43,084 nucleotides of DNA from a virus, in IMG/VR virus record IMGVR_UViG_3300026274_000083, positions 1-43,084 of that record, one strand, 5' to 3'. Both the position numbers and the translations under genes were made by a program. Shown here in pieces: positions 31,011 to 39,803 of the stretch (its first letter is position 1; each line of letters starts with the position of its first letter). The notes below the pieces were generated by a model. It saw nothing but the letters and a program-made list of their open reading frames with translations. It was not told where the DNA came from and ran no database searches.

Positions 31011-32126
31011 ATGCTTGATGAAGCAAATGCCGTCAGCCTGACCGTTGACGGCCTGGACTTTGGCGGCTGGAAAACCGTCGAGATATCGGCGGGACTGGAG
31101 CGTCAAGCTCGTGACTTCACGCTGGGCATCACCTGGCGCTGGCCCGGCCAGGCATTCGCGGTACCGATTCGTCAGGGTTCGAAATGCGAAGTGCGGATCG
31201 GCGCTGACCTGGTGCTGACGGGCTGGGTGTTCGCCACGCCGATCAGCTATGACGACAAGCAGATCACTCTGTCGATCTCCGGCCGTTCGCTGACCGCCGA
31301 TCTGGTTGACTGCGCGGCGGTGAACAAACCGGGCCAGTGGAGCGGGCAGGGTGTGCTGACGATCGTCAGTGCACTGGCGGAACCATACAAGATCAAGGTG
31401 CGCAGCGAGATCGCCGAAACAGGCAAGGTGTCCGACCACACCGTCAATCCCGGGGAGACCGTGTTCGAGTCCATCGACCGGTTGTTGACCCTGTTCCGCG
31501 TGTTCTCGACAGATGACGCGACCGGTATGGCGGTGCTGGCGAAACCCGGTAGCGAGGGCTGGGCCTTCGATGCGCTGGAAGTCGGCAAGAACATCTTGAC
31601 CGGCAACGCTGGGCTGGACTTTTCCAGCGTCTTCTCCGAATACCGGGTGCTCGGTCAGCGTAAGGGGACCGACGAAGACTTTGGCAAGACCACCACCGAA
31701 ATCTCAGCTGTGGTCACGGATGATCGCACCACGCGCAAGCGAGTGATGATTATCAAGGAGTCCGGGCAAATGACCTCGGAGCTGGTCAACGCGCGGGCCA
31801 ATTGGGAACGCGGCAATCGGATGGGGAAGGCGCTCAGCACCACCTACAAGGTACGGGGCTGGCGTCAGTCCAACGGCGCGCTGTGGAAGCACAACATGTT
31901 GGTGCGGGTCAGGGATCCGCTGATCGGTCTCGATCGCGACATGCTGATCGGCGAGATCACGTACTCCCTCAGCGAGAGCGGCACCGTGGCCACCATGGTG
32001 GTTGGGCCGCCAGACAGCTTCGAACCCGAGCCGCATGATCGGCGCAAGGATCGCAAATTAAAGAGGGGCGGCAAGGCCGACAACTTCGAATACCTACTCC
32101 CTGCTGATTGGAAGCCATCCGAATGA
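31011..32126 (+). CDS. Baseplate hub protein (Mu gpP/gp44-like)
   Basis: A 371-residue baseplate hub: VSLTVDGLDFGGWKTVEISAGLERQARDFTLGITWRW and later RSLTADLVDCAAV and VFSEYRVLGQRKG are typical of the Mu gp44 hub. It links the tube and the spike. It overlaps the gpV-like gene by ATGA (32123-32126). Confidence 0.9.
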   Translation: MLDEANAVSLTVDGLDFGGWKTVEISAGLERQARDFTLGITWRWPGQAFAVPIRQGSKCEVRIGADLVLTGWVFATPISYDDKQITLSISGRSLTADLVDCAAVNKPGQWSGQGVLTIVSALAEPYKIKVRSEIAETGKVSDHTVNPGETVFESIDRLLTLFRVFSTDDATGMAVLAKPGSEGWAFDALEVGKNILTGNAGLDFSSVFSEYRVLGQRKGTDEDFGKTTTEISAVVTDDRTTRKRVMIIKESGQMTSELVNARANWERGNRMGKALSTTYKVRGWRQSNGALWKHNMLVRVRDPLIGLDRDMLIGEITYSLSESGTVATMVVGPPDSFEPEPHDRRKDRKLKRGGKADNFEYLLPADWKPSE

Positions 32127-32632
32127 ACCTCTTGGATTTACTTGTGCGTGGGACTGTTGTCCTCGGTGATGCGGTGAAGAAAATGCAGACGCTGCAAATG
32201 CGACTCTACGCCGGCGAGGTCAAGGACGGCCTGGAACATTTCGAGCCCTACGGCTTCACCAGTAATCCGCTGGCCGGGGCCGAGGGGCTCGCCGCGTTTC
32301 TCGGTGGCGATCGCTCCCATGGCGTGGTGCTGGTGGTCGCTGACCGCCGGTACCGTATCCAGTCGATGGCACCGGGGGAGGTGGCGATCTATACCGATGA
32401 GGGGGACAAGATCCACTTCAAGCGTGGCCGCATCATCGACATCGAAACCCAGACGCTGAACATCAAGGCCAGTGTCGCGGTGAACTTCGACACGCCGCAA
32501 ATTACCCAGACCGGGAAGATCGTTTCCCAGGGTGATCAGGTTGCTGGTGGCATCAGCCAGATTCAGCATGTGCATGGTGGAGTGCTGCCCGGCAATGGCC
32601 AGAGCGGTGCGCCAGTCGGGGGTGATGGATGA
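32123..32632 (+). CDS. Baseplate assembly protein V (Mu gp45-like spike)
   Basis: A 169-residue spike protein. The N-terminal OB-fold part (LRLYAGEVKDGLEHFEPYGFTSNPLAG) and repeated beta segment (KIHFKRGRIIDIETQTLNIKASVAVNFDTPQITQTGKI) end in HVHGGVLPGNG, a typical metal-binding tip. It punctures the outer membrane. Coupled to the hub and to gp46-like gene (32629-32632). Confidence 0.9.
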   Translation: MNLLDLLVRGTVVLGDAVKKMQTLQMRLYAGEVKDGLEHFEPYGFTSNPLAGAEGLAAFLGGDRSHGVVLVVADRRYRIQSMAPGEVAIYTDEGDKIHFKRGRIIDIETQTLNIKASVAVNFDTPQITQTGKIVSQGDQVAGGISQIQHVHGGVLPGNGQSGAPVGGDG

Positions 32633-33024
32633 TCGACGCCAGCCTGGAAGCCTCGCTGGTCCGTGCTGTGGTGATCAGCCTGTTCACCTGGCGCCGGGCC
32701 TCCCCCGATGACCCGATCGATGACGAAGAGCGCTACGGCTGGTGGGGCGACAGCTATCCCAGCATCGCCGATGACCGTATCGGCTCACGGCTGTGGCTGC
32801 TGCGCCGCGTCAAGCTCACGGCGGCAACCCGGCGGGATGCCGAGTTCTACGCTCGCGAGGCCTTGCAGTGGCTACTCGATGACGGCCAGGTCCTTGATGT
32901 CGAGATCCTGAGCGAACAGGCCGACGTCAACCGCCTGAACCTGCGAGTCATCCTCACTGCCGTCACCGGTAGCCGCCTGGAAATTAACTCAAACCAACTG
33001 TGGCAGGTGATCTATGCCGTTTGA
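32629..33024 (+). CDS. Baseplate GP46-family protein
   Basis: A 131-residue Mu gp46-like wedge protein: SLFTWRRASPDDPIDDEERYGWWGDSY followed by RIGSRLWLLRRVKLT and EALQWLLDDG match the family. It overlaps the baseplate J gene by 11 bases. Confidence 0.92.
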   Translation: MIDASLEASLVRAVVISLFTWRRASPDDPIDDEERYGWWGDSYPSIADDRIGSRLWLLRRVKLTAATRRDAEFYAREALQWLLDDGQVLDVEILSEQADVNRLNLRVILTAVTGSRLEINSNQLWQVIYAV

Positions 33025-34054
33025 TACACCTTCGCTGCCAGTGCTGGTCAGTCGGACCCAGAGCGATCTCGCCGGCGATGCCCTGCGGCGCTCCGACGCC
33101 CAGGTCCTGGCTCGTACCCTGAGTGGTAGCGCCTATGGACTGTATGGCTACCTGAACTGGATCTCCGAACAGATCCTCCCCGACACCGCCGATGAAGAAA
33201 CCTTGGAGCGTATCGCCAATCTGCGGTTGAGCCAGCCTCGAAAAGCGGCCCAGCCGGCCGCTGGTAACGTCAGTTTCACCGCTGCGGCCGGCTCGGTGCT
33301 GGACGTCGGAGTGGTAATGCAGGCCAGCGACGGCCGCACCTACAAAATCGTCGTGGGCAAAACCACCACAGCGGGCACCAACACCGCCGCCGTCGAAGCG
33401 GTTGATGCCGGGGCCTTGGGCAATGCCGACGCCGGACTGGTGCTCACCCTGGTGCAGCCGGTCGAGGGGCTGGCCAGCACCTTTACGGTCCTGGCGCCGG
33501 GACTGATAGGCGGTGTTGCCCAGGAAAGCATTGAATCCCTGCGGGCCCGCGTCGTGCGCTCCTACCGGGTTATCCCACACGGCGGCTCGAAGGATGACTA
33601 CGAAACCTGGGCCCTGGAGTGTCCCGGCGTCACCCGCTCCTGGTGCCGCCGCAACTACCTTGGGCCGGGCACCGTGGGGTTGTTCTTCATGCGTGATGAC
33701 GATCTCAACCCGATACCGGATGCTGATCAGTTGGCTGACGTCAAGGCTTACATCGAGCCGCTGCGACCAGTGACCGCCGAGTTGTACGTGCTGGCGCCGG
33801 TACCGGTACCGGTGGTCTACAGCATTCGACTCACGCCGGACACCACGGCTGTACGAGCTGCGGTCGAGGCGCAACTGCGTGACTTGCACAACCGCGAGGC
33901 GGGCCTGGGTGATGCGCTGGTGCTGACCCATATCGCCGAAGCCATCAGCAGCACGGTCGGGGAGTTCGACCACAAGCTGGTATCGCCGAGCGCTGACGTG
34001 CCTGCGGCTACCAACCAGTTGCTGACCTTCGGTGAATGTATATGGCTGGCGTGA
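33014..34054 (+). CDS. Baseplate J family protein (Mu gp47-like)
   Basis: A 346-residue wedge protein with PSLPVLVSRTQSDLAGDALRRSDAQVLART, GLYGYLNWISEQILPDTADEETLERIA and VRSYRVIPHGGSKDDYETWALECPGV, all typical of baseplate J. It forms the ring around the hub and anchors fibres. Its end overlaps the next gene. Confidence 0.93.
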   Translation: MPFDTPSLPVLVSRTQSDLAGDALRRSDAQVLARTLSGSAYGLYGYLNWISEQILPDTADEETLERIANLRLSQPRKAAQPAAGNVSFTAAAGSVLDVGVVMQASDGRTYKIVVGKTTTAGTNTAAVEAVDAGALGNADAGLVLTLVQPVEGLASTFTVLAPGLIGGVAQESIESLRARVVRSYRVIPHGGSKDDYETWALECPGVTRSWCRRNYLGPGTVGLFFMRDDDLNPIPDADQLADVKAYIEPLRPVTAELYVLAPVPVPVVYSIRLTPDTTAVRAAVEAQLRDLHNREAGLGDALVLTHIAEAISSTVGEFDHKLVSPSADVPAATNQLLTFGECIWLA

Positions 34055-34650
34055 GAACGGCGGCACAGTACCGTGCGCAACTGAACTCCCTTTTACCTGC
34101 TGGGCCGGCCTGGGACCCGGAGTTGGTGCCGGAGATCGACCAGATCCTGAGTGGTGTATCTCAGGAGCTGGCGCGGATCGAGGCGAGGGCGTTCGACCTG
34201 CTCAATGAAATGGATCCGGGAGGTGTCACTGAGCTGGTGTCCGATTGGGAGCGGGTCATGAATCTGCCTGATCCATGCATTGGCCTGGAGCCTGTGTTCG
34301 AGGATCGTCGGCTGGCGGTGCGTGAGCGCCTGACTGCGACGGGTGGACAGAACCGGGCCTACTTCATCGACATCGCGATTCGGCAAGGCTATCCGCAGTC
34401 CAGCATCACCGAGCACCGGGCTCCACGTTTCGGAGCGTCTCGCTTCGGCCGTGCTCGCTTCGGCACTTGGTCTGCACAGTTCATGTGGACGCTCAACACC
34501 GGCCCGCGCCGCCACCTGGGCCGCCGGTTCGGGGCTAGCTACTGGGGGGAGCGCTTCGGGGTCAACCCGAGCGGCGCCCTTGAGTGTGTTATCCGCCGCA
34601 GTGCTCCGGCGCACGCGCAAGAATTTATCAATTATGGGGTAGGTGTTTAG
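34042..34650 (+). CDS. YmfQ/DUF2313 tail protein (Mu gp48-like)
   Basis: A 202-residue protein: YRAQLNSLLPAGPAWDPELVPEIDQILSGVSQELARIEARAFDLLNEMDP and later LTATGGQNRAYFIDIA are DUF2313 features. It connects wedge and fibre. Start 34042 (MAGVRT) is 6 bases after GGTGA; ATG 34036 is too close to that site. A run of Arg/Phe/Gly repeats (RFGASRFGRARFG) near 130-145 is notable. Confidence 0.85.
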   Translation: MAGVRTAAQYRAQLNSLLPAGPAWDPELVPEIDQILSGVSQELARIEARAFDLLNEMDPGGVTELVSDWERVMNLPDPCIGLEPVFEDRRLAVRERLTATGGQNRAYFIDIAIRQGYPQSSITEHRAPRFGASRFGRARFGTWSAQFMWTLNTGPRRHLGRRFGASYWGERFGVNPSGALECVIRRSAPAHAQEFINYGVGV

Positions 34651-36288
34651 ATGGATTATCCGAAAAGTACACCCAACGTCGGTCTGGTCAATGGCAAGTT
34701 TGTGGACGAGAACACCACGACCGGACAAGTAGGCTCGCTGATTCCGGCCGAGTGGGGCAACGCGGTTACTGACGAGCTGCTGAACGTGATCCGTGCTGGC
34801 GGCGCCAAGCCGGCCGAGGCTGAGCATGATCAGCTACTAGCCGCTATCAAGGTGATTGTGCGGGACTCTATCCCGCCGGAGAAGATTCGCACTACGCTGG
34901 CCGAGTATGGCATTACCGACGCTTACACCAAGTCGGTGACGTACACCAAGGCCGAAATCGACGCGCTGCTTAAGAACATGTCAGCGCTGCCGGTGGGGGC
35001 CATGGTGCCCTTCCCCAAGGGCACTGTTCCGCCGGGTTTCCTGGAGGTCGATGCCAGCGTTCAGAGTGCGGCGGTTTACCCGGATCTGGCAACGTACCTG
35101 GGCGGGGCGTTCAACAAGGGCGATGAAGGGGCGGGAAATTTCCGATTGCCTGAGTCTCGTGGCGAATTTCTGCGTGGCTGGGATCATGGTCGCGGGATTG
35201 ATGCTGGGCGTGCTGTTGGGAGTTACCAGATCGATGCGCTCCAGAACATTACCGGCGCCATTGGCGATTTTCCGCGCGGCTCGACAGGCGGCCAAAGCTG
35301 GTATGGCACTGGTGCGCTTTCTGTAACGTTGGGTGGTAATGGCCCGGGTTCTGATGGAGCTGGTGTTTCATGGTCGCAGGCTACTTTTGATGCCTCTCGG
35401 GTGGCTCGTACATCGACTGAAACGCGCCCCAGAAACTTAGCGGTGATGTGGTGCATCAAGGCCTGGAATGCGCCAATCAACCAGGGAAACATTGATATTG
35501 CGGCGCTGGCCGCTCAGGTGATCGCAGCAACCCCGAAAGACTATGTCGCCGGCTTTACCACAGCGATGAACATCGCGGCGCCTACTACGACAATTGACGT
35601 TGCGCCAGGAACGGCGCGTGGCTCGTCAAGCCCTGTCTTTTCGACGACGACGATCAGCGGGGTTTTGCAGGCGGCGGGTGCTTGGTCTCCGGGAACGGGC
35701 GGGAACAAGCTTGATACCGGCGCGCGCGCGGCGCTGAGCTGGTACCACGTTTTTTTGCTTCGCAAAGTGGCCGGTGGGGAGGCGGACCTGTTGTTCTCTC
35801 TGAGTCTGGCCGCGCCGACCGTTCCGCCGGGTTATGAGGTGGTAACCCGGCTTAAGGGGCGAGCCATTAAAACCGATGCATCGAGCAGCATCATCCCTTT
35901 CATCAACACGGGGAATAGCACTGACTTCAAGACGATTCAGCAGGATATGCTCGTGTCCAGCGTTTTGACGAATAGCTACACGCTGACAGTCAGCGTGCCG
36001 CCGGGTGTACGGGCTCGGGCAAGGTTCTATGCGCGTATGCAGGGTGAGTCGAGCGTCATTTACGTGCGTTCGCCCGAGGCGGCGGTCGTCACATTGGGCA
36101 ACACCGTGGTGGCAGGTTTCGTCGGTGGCATCGGTACGAGCAACGATGCGACCACAAATGAAAACGTGTCGGGCTATTGCGAAGCGATGACGAGCGCCGC
36201 CGGACAGGTCGTGGTGCAAGTCCATGTATACCCCGGATATACCGGGGGGTTTGCCTCGCTGCACACTCAAGGCTGGACTGAGGAGTAA
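34651..36288 (+). CDS. Tail fibre protein with collar domain
   Basis: A 545-residue receptor-binding fibre. The MDYPKSTPNVGLVNGKFVDE start attaches to the baseplate. The phage tail collar domain is at about 112-200 (GAMVPFPKGTVPPGFLEVDAS, FRLPESRGEFLRGWDHGRG). The C-terminal third is beta-rich and host-specific. GC and codon use remain like the tail genes until about residue 250 and then become more variable, as expected for a host-range region. Confidence 0.88.
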   Translation: MDYPKSTPNVGLVNGKFVDENTTTGQVGSLIPAEWGNAVTDELLNVIRAGGAKPAEAEHDQLLAAIKVIVRDSIPPEKIRTTLAEYGITDAYTKSVTYTKAEIDALLKNMSALPVGAMVPFPKGTVPPGFLEVDASVQSAAVYPDLATYLGGAFNKGDEGAGNFRLPESRGEFLRGWDHGRGIDAGRAVGSYQIDALQNITGAIGDFPRGSTGGQSWYGTGALSVTLGGNGPGSDGAGVSWSQATFDASRVARTSTETRPRNLAVMWCIKAWNAPINQGNIDIAALAAQVIAATPKDYVAGFTTAMNIAAPTTTIDVAPGTARGSSSPVFSTTTISGVLQAAGAWSPGTGGNKLDTGARAALSWYHVFLLRKVAGGEADLLFSLSLAAPTVPPGYEVVTRLKGRAIKTDASSSIIPFINTGNSTDFKTIQQDMLVSSVLTNSYTLTVSVPPGVRARARFYARMQGESSVIYVRSPEAAVVTLGNTVVAGFVGGIGTSNDATTNENVSGYCEAMTSAAGQVVVQVHVYPGYTGGFASLHTQGWTEE

Positions 36289-36291
36289 ACA

Positions 36292-36651
36292 ATGCCATTT
36301 GTTCAACGTGATGAATCGGGCCGAATCTGCGGCCGGTTCTCGAATCATCAGCTCGGCTATGCCGAAGAGTATCTGTCTGATGACGACCCGGAGTTGCAGG
36401 TTGGAGCGGTAGATCAGAATGCGGCGGCTGAGCGGACTTGGCGAGACAAGGAGCTGGCGTCGCTGATCTGGTTGCGTGATCGCCATCGCGATCAGCTTGA
36501 AATCGCCGGGGATACCACGCTCACAAATGAGCAGTTCAGCGAGCTGCTGGTGTACATGCAAGCCCTGCGCGATTGGCCGCAAGCACCTGACTTCCCCGAC
36601 AACCAGCATCGACCCAGCCCTCCCATGTGGATCGCTGTACAAACCGGATAA
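36292..36651 (+). CDS. Tail fibre assembly chaperone (phage_tail_APC)
   Basis: A 119-residue protein: PFVQRDESGRICGRFSN at the start and WRDKELASLIWLRDRHRDQLEIAGDTTLTNEQFSELLVYMQALRDWPQAPDFPD match the phage tail APC family. It probably folds the fibre tip and is specific for it. It is followed by a terminator. Confidence 0.85.
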   Translation: MPFVQRDESGRICGRFSNHQLGYAEEYLSDDDPELQVGAVDQNAAAERTWRDKELASLIWLRDRHRDQLEIAGDTTLTNEQFSELLVYMQALRDWPQAPDFPDNQHRPSPPMWIAVQTG

Positions 36652-36652
36652 G

Positions 36653-36680
36653 CGCCCCGCACTGACGGGGCGTTTTCTTT
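36653..36680 (+). terminator. Rho-independent terminator after the fibre chaperone
   Basis: CGCCCCG, CACTGA loop, CGGGGCG and TTTTCTTTT. Confidence 0.85.
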
Positions 36681-36711
36681 TCTGGCCAGACAGGTATTGA
36701 TCTGGCCTTAG

Positions 36712-36737
36712 ACCCGTGACTTCGCGGGTATTTTTTT
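36712..36737 (+). terminator. Second terminator-like hairpin before the endolysin
   Basis: ACCCG, 8-base loop, CGGGT, A and seven T residues, 15 bases before the endolysin start. Confidence 0.7.
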
Positions 36738-36752
36738 GCCAGGAGAAAAGTG

Positions 36753-37178
36753 ATGACAGTAACCGATAAAGACCGAGACATCCTTGCCCGTACATTGTGG
36801 GGGGAAGCCCGCGGCGAAGGCATGGTCGGCCAGATAGCGGTGGCCTGGACGATCCGCAATCGTGTGGACGATGGCAGGGACAGGTCATGGTGGGGGGAGG
36901 GCTATGCTGGCGTGTGCCAAAAGCCTTACCAGTTCAGCTGCTGGAACAAAAACGATCCGAACTTTGCTTATCTGAGTGGCACGAAGCAGATTCCATTCCG
37001 CGAGTTTGCCCAAGCGCAGATTGCTGCTGACCAGGTGATTGCCGGGAAAGTGCCAGATCCCACCGGTGGTGCCACGCACTACTACGCTACGAGCATGCCG
37101 AGCCCACCAGTTTGGGTCAAAGGTGCCAAACAGACCCTGCAGCTCGGCCATCATGTCTTCTTTAAAAATGTGCCATGA
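36753..37178 (+). CDS. SleB-type cell wall hydrolase (endolysin)
   Basis: A 141-residue peptidoglycan hydrolase of the SleB type: DILARTLWGEARGEGMVGQIAVAWTIRNRV, with E18 as catalytic glutamate, followed by PYQFSCWNKNDPN and ATHYYA. No signal peptide, so it needs the holin. Start 36753 follows AGGAGA by 6 bases; GTG 36750 is an alternative. Confidence 0.9.
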   Translation: MTVTDKDRDILARTLWGEARGEGMVGQIAVAWTIRNRVDDGRDRSWWGEGYAGVCQKPYQFSCWNKNDPNFAYLSGTKQIPFREFAQAQIAADQVIAGKVPDPTGGATHYYATSMPSPPVWVKGAKQTLQLGHHVFFKNVP

Positions 37179-37696
37179 CTCCTGGCGTATTGAAGGCGGC
37201 ACTGGCAGGCGTTCTGGCTCTGTTGTTGATCACCGCTGGTGGTGTGTGGAAGGTGCAGGGCTGGCGGTACGGAAAGCAACTCGTGGAACAGGCGGGCCTA
37301 CACAAGGATGATCTGACTGCCATCAGCAACGCGGCCGCCGCCCAGGTCCGCGCCGATCAGGACAAGCGCCTTGCGCTCGAGCAGCGTTTGGCGGCCAGCG
37401 AACAAACCCATTACAAGGAGCTGAGCGATGCCCAAACCAACCAGACTCGTTTGCGTGATCGCCTCGCTACTTCCGATCTGCGGCTGTCAGTCCTTCTCGA
37501 CGCCACGGATACAGCCGATGGCTGCTCAGTGCCAGCCAATACCGGCGCCGGCGGCGTGGTTCATGGAGAAGCGCGAGCCCGACTTGACCCAGCGCATGCT
37601 CAAAGAATTATCGGAATCACCGGCGAAGGCGATCAAGGACTGATCGCCCTGGCAGCGTGCCAGGCCTATGTAAAAGAAGTCTCAACACCGAAGTAA
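37175..37696 (+). CDS. Rz: Inner-membrane spanin Rz
   Basis: A 173-residue protein with a membrane anchor at about 7-24 followed by a helical, charged coiled-coil part (40-105) and a C-terminal periplasmic portion. It matches Rz-type i-spanins that link to Rz1 and fuse the two membranes at lysis. It overlaps the endolysin by ATGA (37175-37178) and contains Rz1 in another frame. Confidence 0.88.
   Translation: MTPGVLKAALAGVLALLLITAGGVWKVQGWRYGKQLVEQAGLHKDDLTAISNAAAAQVRADQDKRLALEQRLAASEQTHYKELSDAQTNQTRLRDRLATSDLRLSVLLDATDTADGCSVPANTGAGGVVHGEARARLDPAHAQRIIGITGEGDQGLIALAACQAYVKEVSTPK
37428..37643 (+). CDS. Rz1: Outer-membrane spanin lipoprotein Rz1, nested in Rz
   Basis: A 71-residue ORF in the +1 frame within Rz. 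The MPKPTRLVCVIASLLPICGC start is a lipoprotein signal (ICGC lipobox, acylated C20), and the rest is proline-rich (IPAPAAWFM), as in Rz1. It pairs with Rz in the outer membrane. Fully embedded genes are a standard Rz/Rz1 layout. Confidence 0.85.
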   Translation: MPKPTRLVCVIASLLPICGCQSFSTPRIQPMAAQCQPIPAPAAWFMEKREPDLTQRMLKELSESPAKAIKD

Positions 37697-37845
37697 AAGG
37701 AGCGACCGGGCTGCATGCGTCAACATCCAGTCTGGTCGCCGTCCCCGCAGAACGTACCTGCAAGTCCAGCCAAGGCTCCTGCTCTGTGCACAAAGCGCGG
37801 CGAGTCTAGTGCCTGTTCATCCCTACAGTAAAGGTCTTGCTCTTA

Positions 37846-38640
37846 ATGTCCTCACCCATCATCCCTTGGATGGGCGGCAAACGCCGCCTTGCCGATCGCC
37901 TCATCCCTCTCTTTCCGCCCCACGAATGCTACGTCGAAGTCTTTGCCGGCGGAGCCGCGCTCTACTTCATGCGTCCCCAGGCTGCACCGGTTGAAGTCCT
38001 CAACGACATCAACGGCGACCTGGTGACGCTGTACCGCGTCGTGCAGAACCACCTCGAAGAGTTCGTGCGCCAGTTCAAGTGGGCGCTCAGTTCCCGACAG
38101 GTGTTCGAATGGCAGAAGATGACTCGCCCCGAAACCCTCACCGACATCCAGCGCGCCGCCCGATTCTTCTACCTGCAGCACCATGCTTTCGCTGGCAAGG
38201 TTAGCGGGCAGACATTCGGTACCGCCACCACTGGCCCGGCCATCAACCTGCTGCGGATCGAGGAAAACCTCTCGGCCGCCTGGCAGCGCTTGTCTGGCAC
38301 CTACGTCGAAAACCTCCCCTGGCTTGACTGCGCCGAGCGGTATGACCGTGCCCACACCTTCCACTACATGGATCCGCCTTACTGGCAGACCGCCGGCTAT
38401 GGGGTCGACTTCCCGTTTGAGAACTACGAACGGATGGCAGACTTCATGCGGCGCTGCAAGGGTAGGGTTATGGTTAGCATCAACGATCATCCGGACATTC
38501 GGCGTGTGTTCGAGGGCTTTCACTTCGAGACCCTGGACATCCGCTATACCACAGCCAATCAGCGGCAAGGGAAGGCCGAGGTGACTGGGGAGCTGGTGAT
38601 CATGAACTGGGAGCCTTCAGCTTTGGGAGGGCTGTTCTGA
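37846..38640 (+). CDS. Orphan DNA adenine methylase (Dam/D12 class)
   Basis: A 264-residue class alpha N6-adenine methyltransferase: PWMGGKRRL (7-15, the FxGxK-like SAM motif), FAGGAAL (33-39) and catalytic DPPY (176-179), with the target recognition domain between them. No matching restriction enzyme is near, so it probably modifies phage DNA or alters host gene control. Start ATG 37846 follows AAAGG; the frame to 37837 has TTG. A 149-bp gap lies before it with no visible feature. Confidence 0.9.
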   Translation: MSSPIIPWMGGKRRLADRLIPLFPPHECYVEVFAGGAALYFMRPQAAPVEVLNDINGDLVTLYRVVQNHLEEFVRQFKWALSSRQVFEWQKMTRPETLTDIQRAARFFYLQHHAFAGKVSGQTFGTATTGPAINLLRIEENLSAAWQRLSGTYVENLPWLDCAERYDRAHTFHYMDPPYWQTAGYGVDFPFENYERMADFMRRCKGRVMVSINDHPDIRRVFEGFHFETLDIRYTTANQRQGKAEVTGELVIMNWEPSALGGLF

Positions 38641-38663
38641 TTCTAATGTTGTAGTGACGCGGG

Positions 38664-39026
38664 GTGGTTTATCCGAAGAGCACGGTGTCTATTTCTATTC
38701 GTCCTGAGCTGGAGAAAACCAGGGCCAGGTATCTTGACGGACATCTAGTTGAAGCAGGGCAGGCTGGATGCCTTGAAAACAGTGGAGCGGGTGAACACTC
38801 GTTATCAGCTTGGAAAGCTGATAACGAGGAATTATCAGCGTTTTTTGGTCTGAGAGGGATGGGCATGATCGAATACCATGACCACTGGCGGCCTCTTCGC
38901 GGCCGGATTGGGTTGAGGCTTTTCTGCTGGTTTCGTATCCGGCTTATTGCTGTCAGTCATATTGCTTTCCCCGCTGTCGTAGAAGCCAACCAGAAATATG
39001 TCATCACTGATGCGAAAAGGCTATAG
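38664..39026 (+). pseudogene. Possible remnant of a fibre-type gene start
   Basis: The GTG-initiated frame begins MVYPKST, matching the fibre opening MDYPKST; DNA there agrees at 16 of 20 bases with the fibre start (34653 on). After about 7 residues the similarity stops. The remainder has no recognised fold and carries the strong hairpin at 38798. The end overlaps the convergent SLATT-like gene by 70 bases. It may be a relic of a second fibre gene or a small gene of unknown role. Confidence 0.3.
38798..38828. repeat. Perfect 14-bp stem-loop after the methylase
   Basis: Arms 38798-38811 and 38815-38828 are exact complements with a 3-base GGA loop. A third half-copy TTATCAGC occurs at 38832-38839 and is followed by GTTTTTT. 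It could be a terminator of the rightward transcript, a REP-like element, or a recombination site. The spacing between stem and T-run (12 bases) is larger than in normal terminators. Confidence 0.7.
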
Positions 39027-39481
39027 GTCGAAAACTCTATCTCCTTGTATGCACTCCTCAGGCTATCTGTTTTTTTTTCAAGATTTTTTCTCGCGTGAGC
39101 TACAGCCTCCTGGCAAGAGAGAGCTAAAGAGTTGTACATCGTTAGCACGTCCTCATGCGCGGCGAGCAAATTAGCGTGCTCGCCAATATCCACTCTCGGG
39201 CTTTCCGCCAGGCGAATGCTGTTGAAAATCCGAAACCAAGAAGAGAATAGCGCGATGAATGTTATGACCGTTAGACCCATGAAAAGCCATCCGGCAGGGC
39301 CGGTCGTGCTTACCGGGGAAATTTTGGATGACGCAGCGTTAATCAGTGTGGTGTAGGCGACGATCACTATACTCAAGATGCTAAGAAAACGGCTGGCCTT
39401 TTCGTCCAGTTTCTTGTATCGGTCAAGCTCCTCGTCCAATGCCTTCCGAGAAAGCTCATACAAAAATTTGTATCGTTCCAT
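38957..39481 (-). CDS. SLATT/Pycsar-effector-like membrane protein
   Basis: A 174-residue protein. A charged helix (1-27) leads into LDEKASRFLSILSIVIVAYTTLI (TM1, about 31-50), then a second helix (WLFMGLTVITFIALFSSWFRIF, about 65-86), a long soluble helical part (100-145) and a third hydrophobic stretch (150-170). The KASRFLSILS junction and spacing resemble SLATT and PycTM two-helix effectors used in CBASS/Pycsar-type defence, which form pores on signal. No cyclase gene is next to it. The assignment is based on layout only. On the minus strand, facing the late operon. Confidence 0.55.
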   Translation of the reverse strand: MERYKFLYELSRKALDEELDRYKKLDEKASRFLSILSIVIVAYTTLINAASSKISPVSTTGPAGWLFMGLTVITFIALFSSWFRIFNSIRLAESPRVDIGEHANLLAAHEDVLTMYNSLALSCQEAVAHARKNLEKKTDSLRSAYKEIEFSTYSLFASVMTYFWLASTTAGKAI

Positions 39482-39803
39482 CCGATGCTCACCTGTGCAA
39501 CGCTGCCCTCGTCTGAGGTCTCTCAGCTAAGGCTGGGGTGGTTAGATATTAAGGCATTTTTAGGGCAAAACGCAGGCCGCCGTCGACCTATTTACGCCTT
39601 GAACCAAGGCTGAAGTTCGTGATGTTCGCGGCCTATGGCAGTCTGGAATGATTGATGATCGAGTTCGAATCCCTATCTGCGTTTACTCCAAGTTCATGTC
39701 CGACAACCGCATTCGAAACAGATATTAGCAAGCGCTATCATAACCAGCGCAGAACATTGGTCGTTCTAGTGAGCGAATCGGATTACCTGATCGCTCATTA
39801 TAT
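39482..39803. other. Gap between SLATT-like and membrane protein genes
   Basis: A 322-bp stretch with no convincing gene on either strand; composition shifts from GC-rich to AT-rich at about 39.7 kb. A tRNA-like TTCGAATCC string at 39664-39672 has no fitting stem. It probably holds the promoter of the SLATT-like gene (minus strand), but I could not define one. Confidence 0.4.

Noticed and set aside
39663-39673. tRNA-like GTTCGAATCCC string
   Set aside because: It resembles a T-loop, but the flanking bases do not form the T-stem and there is no acceptor or anticodon arm before it, so no tRNA is called.
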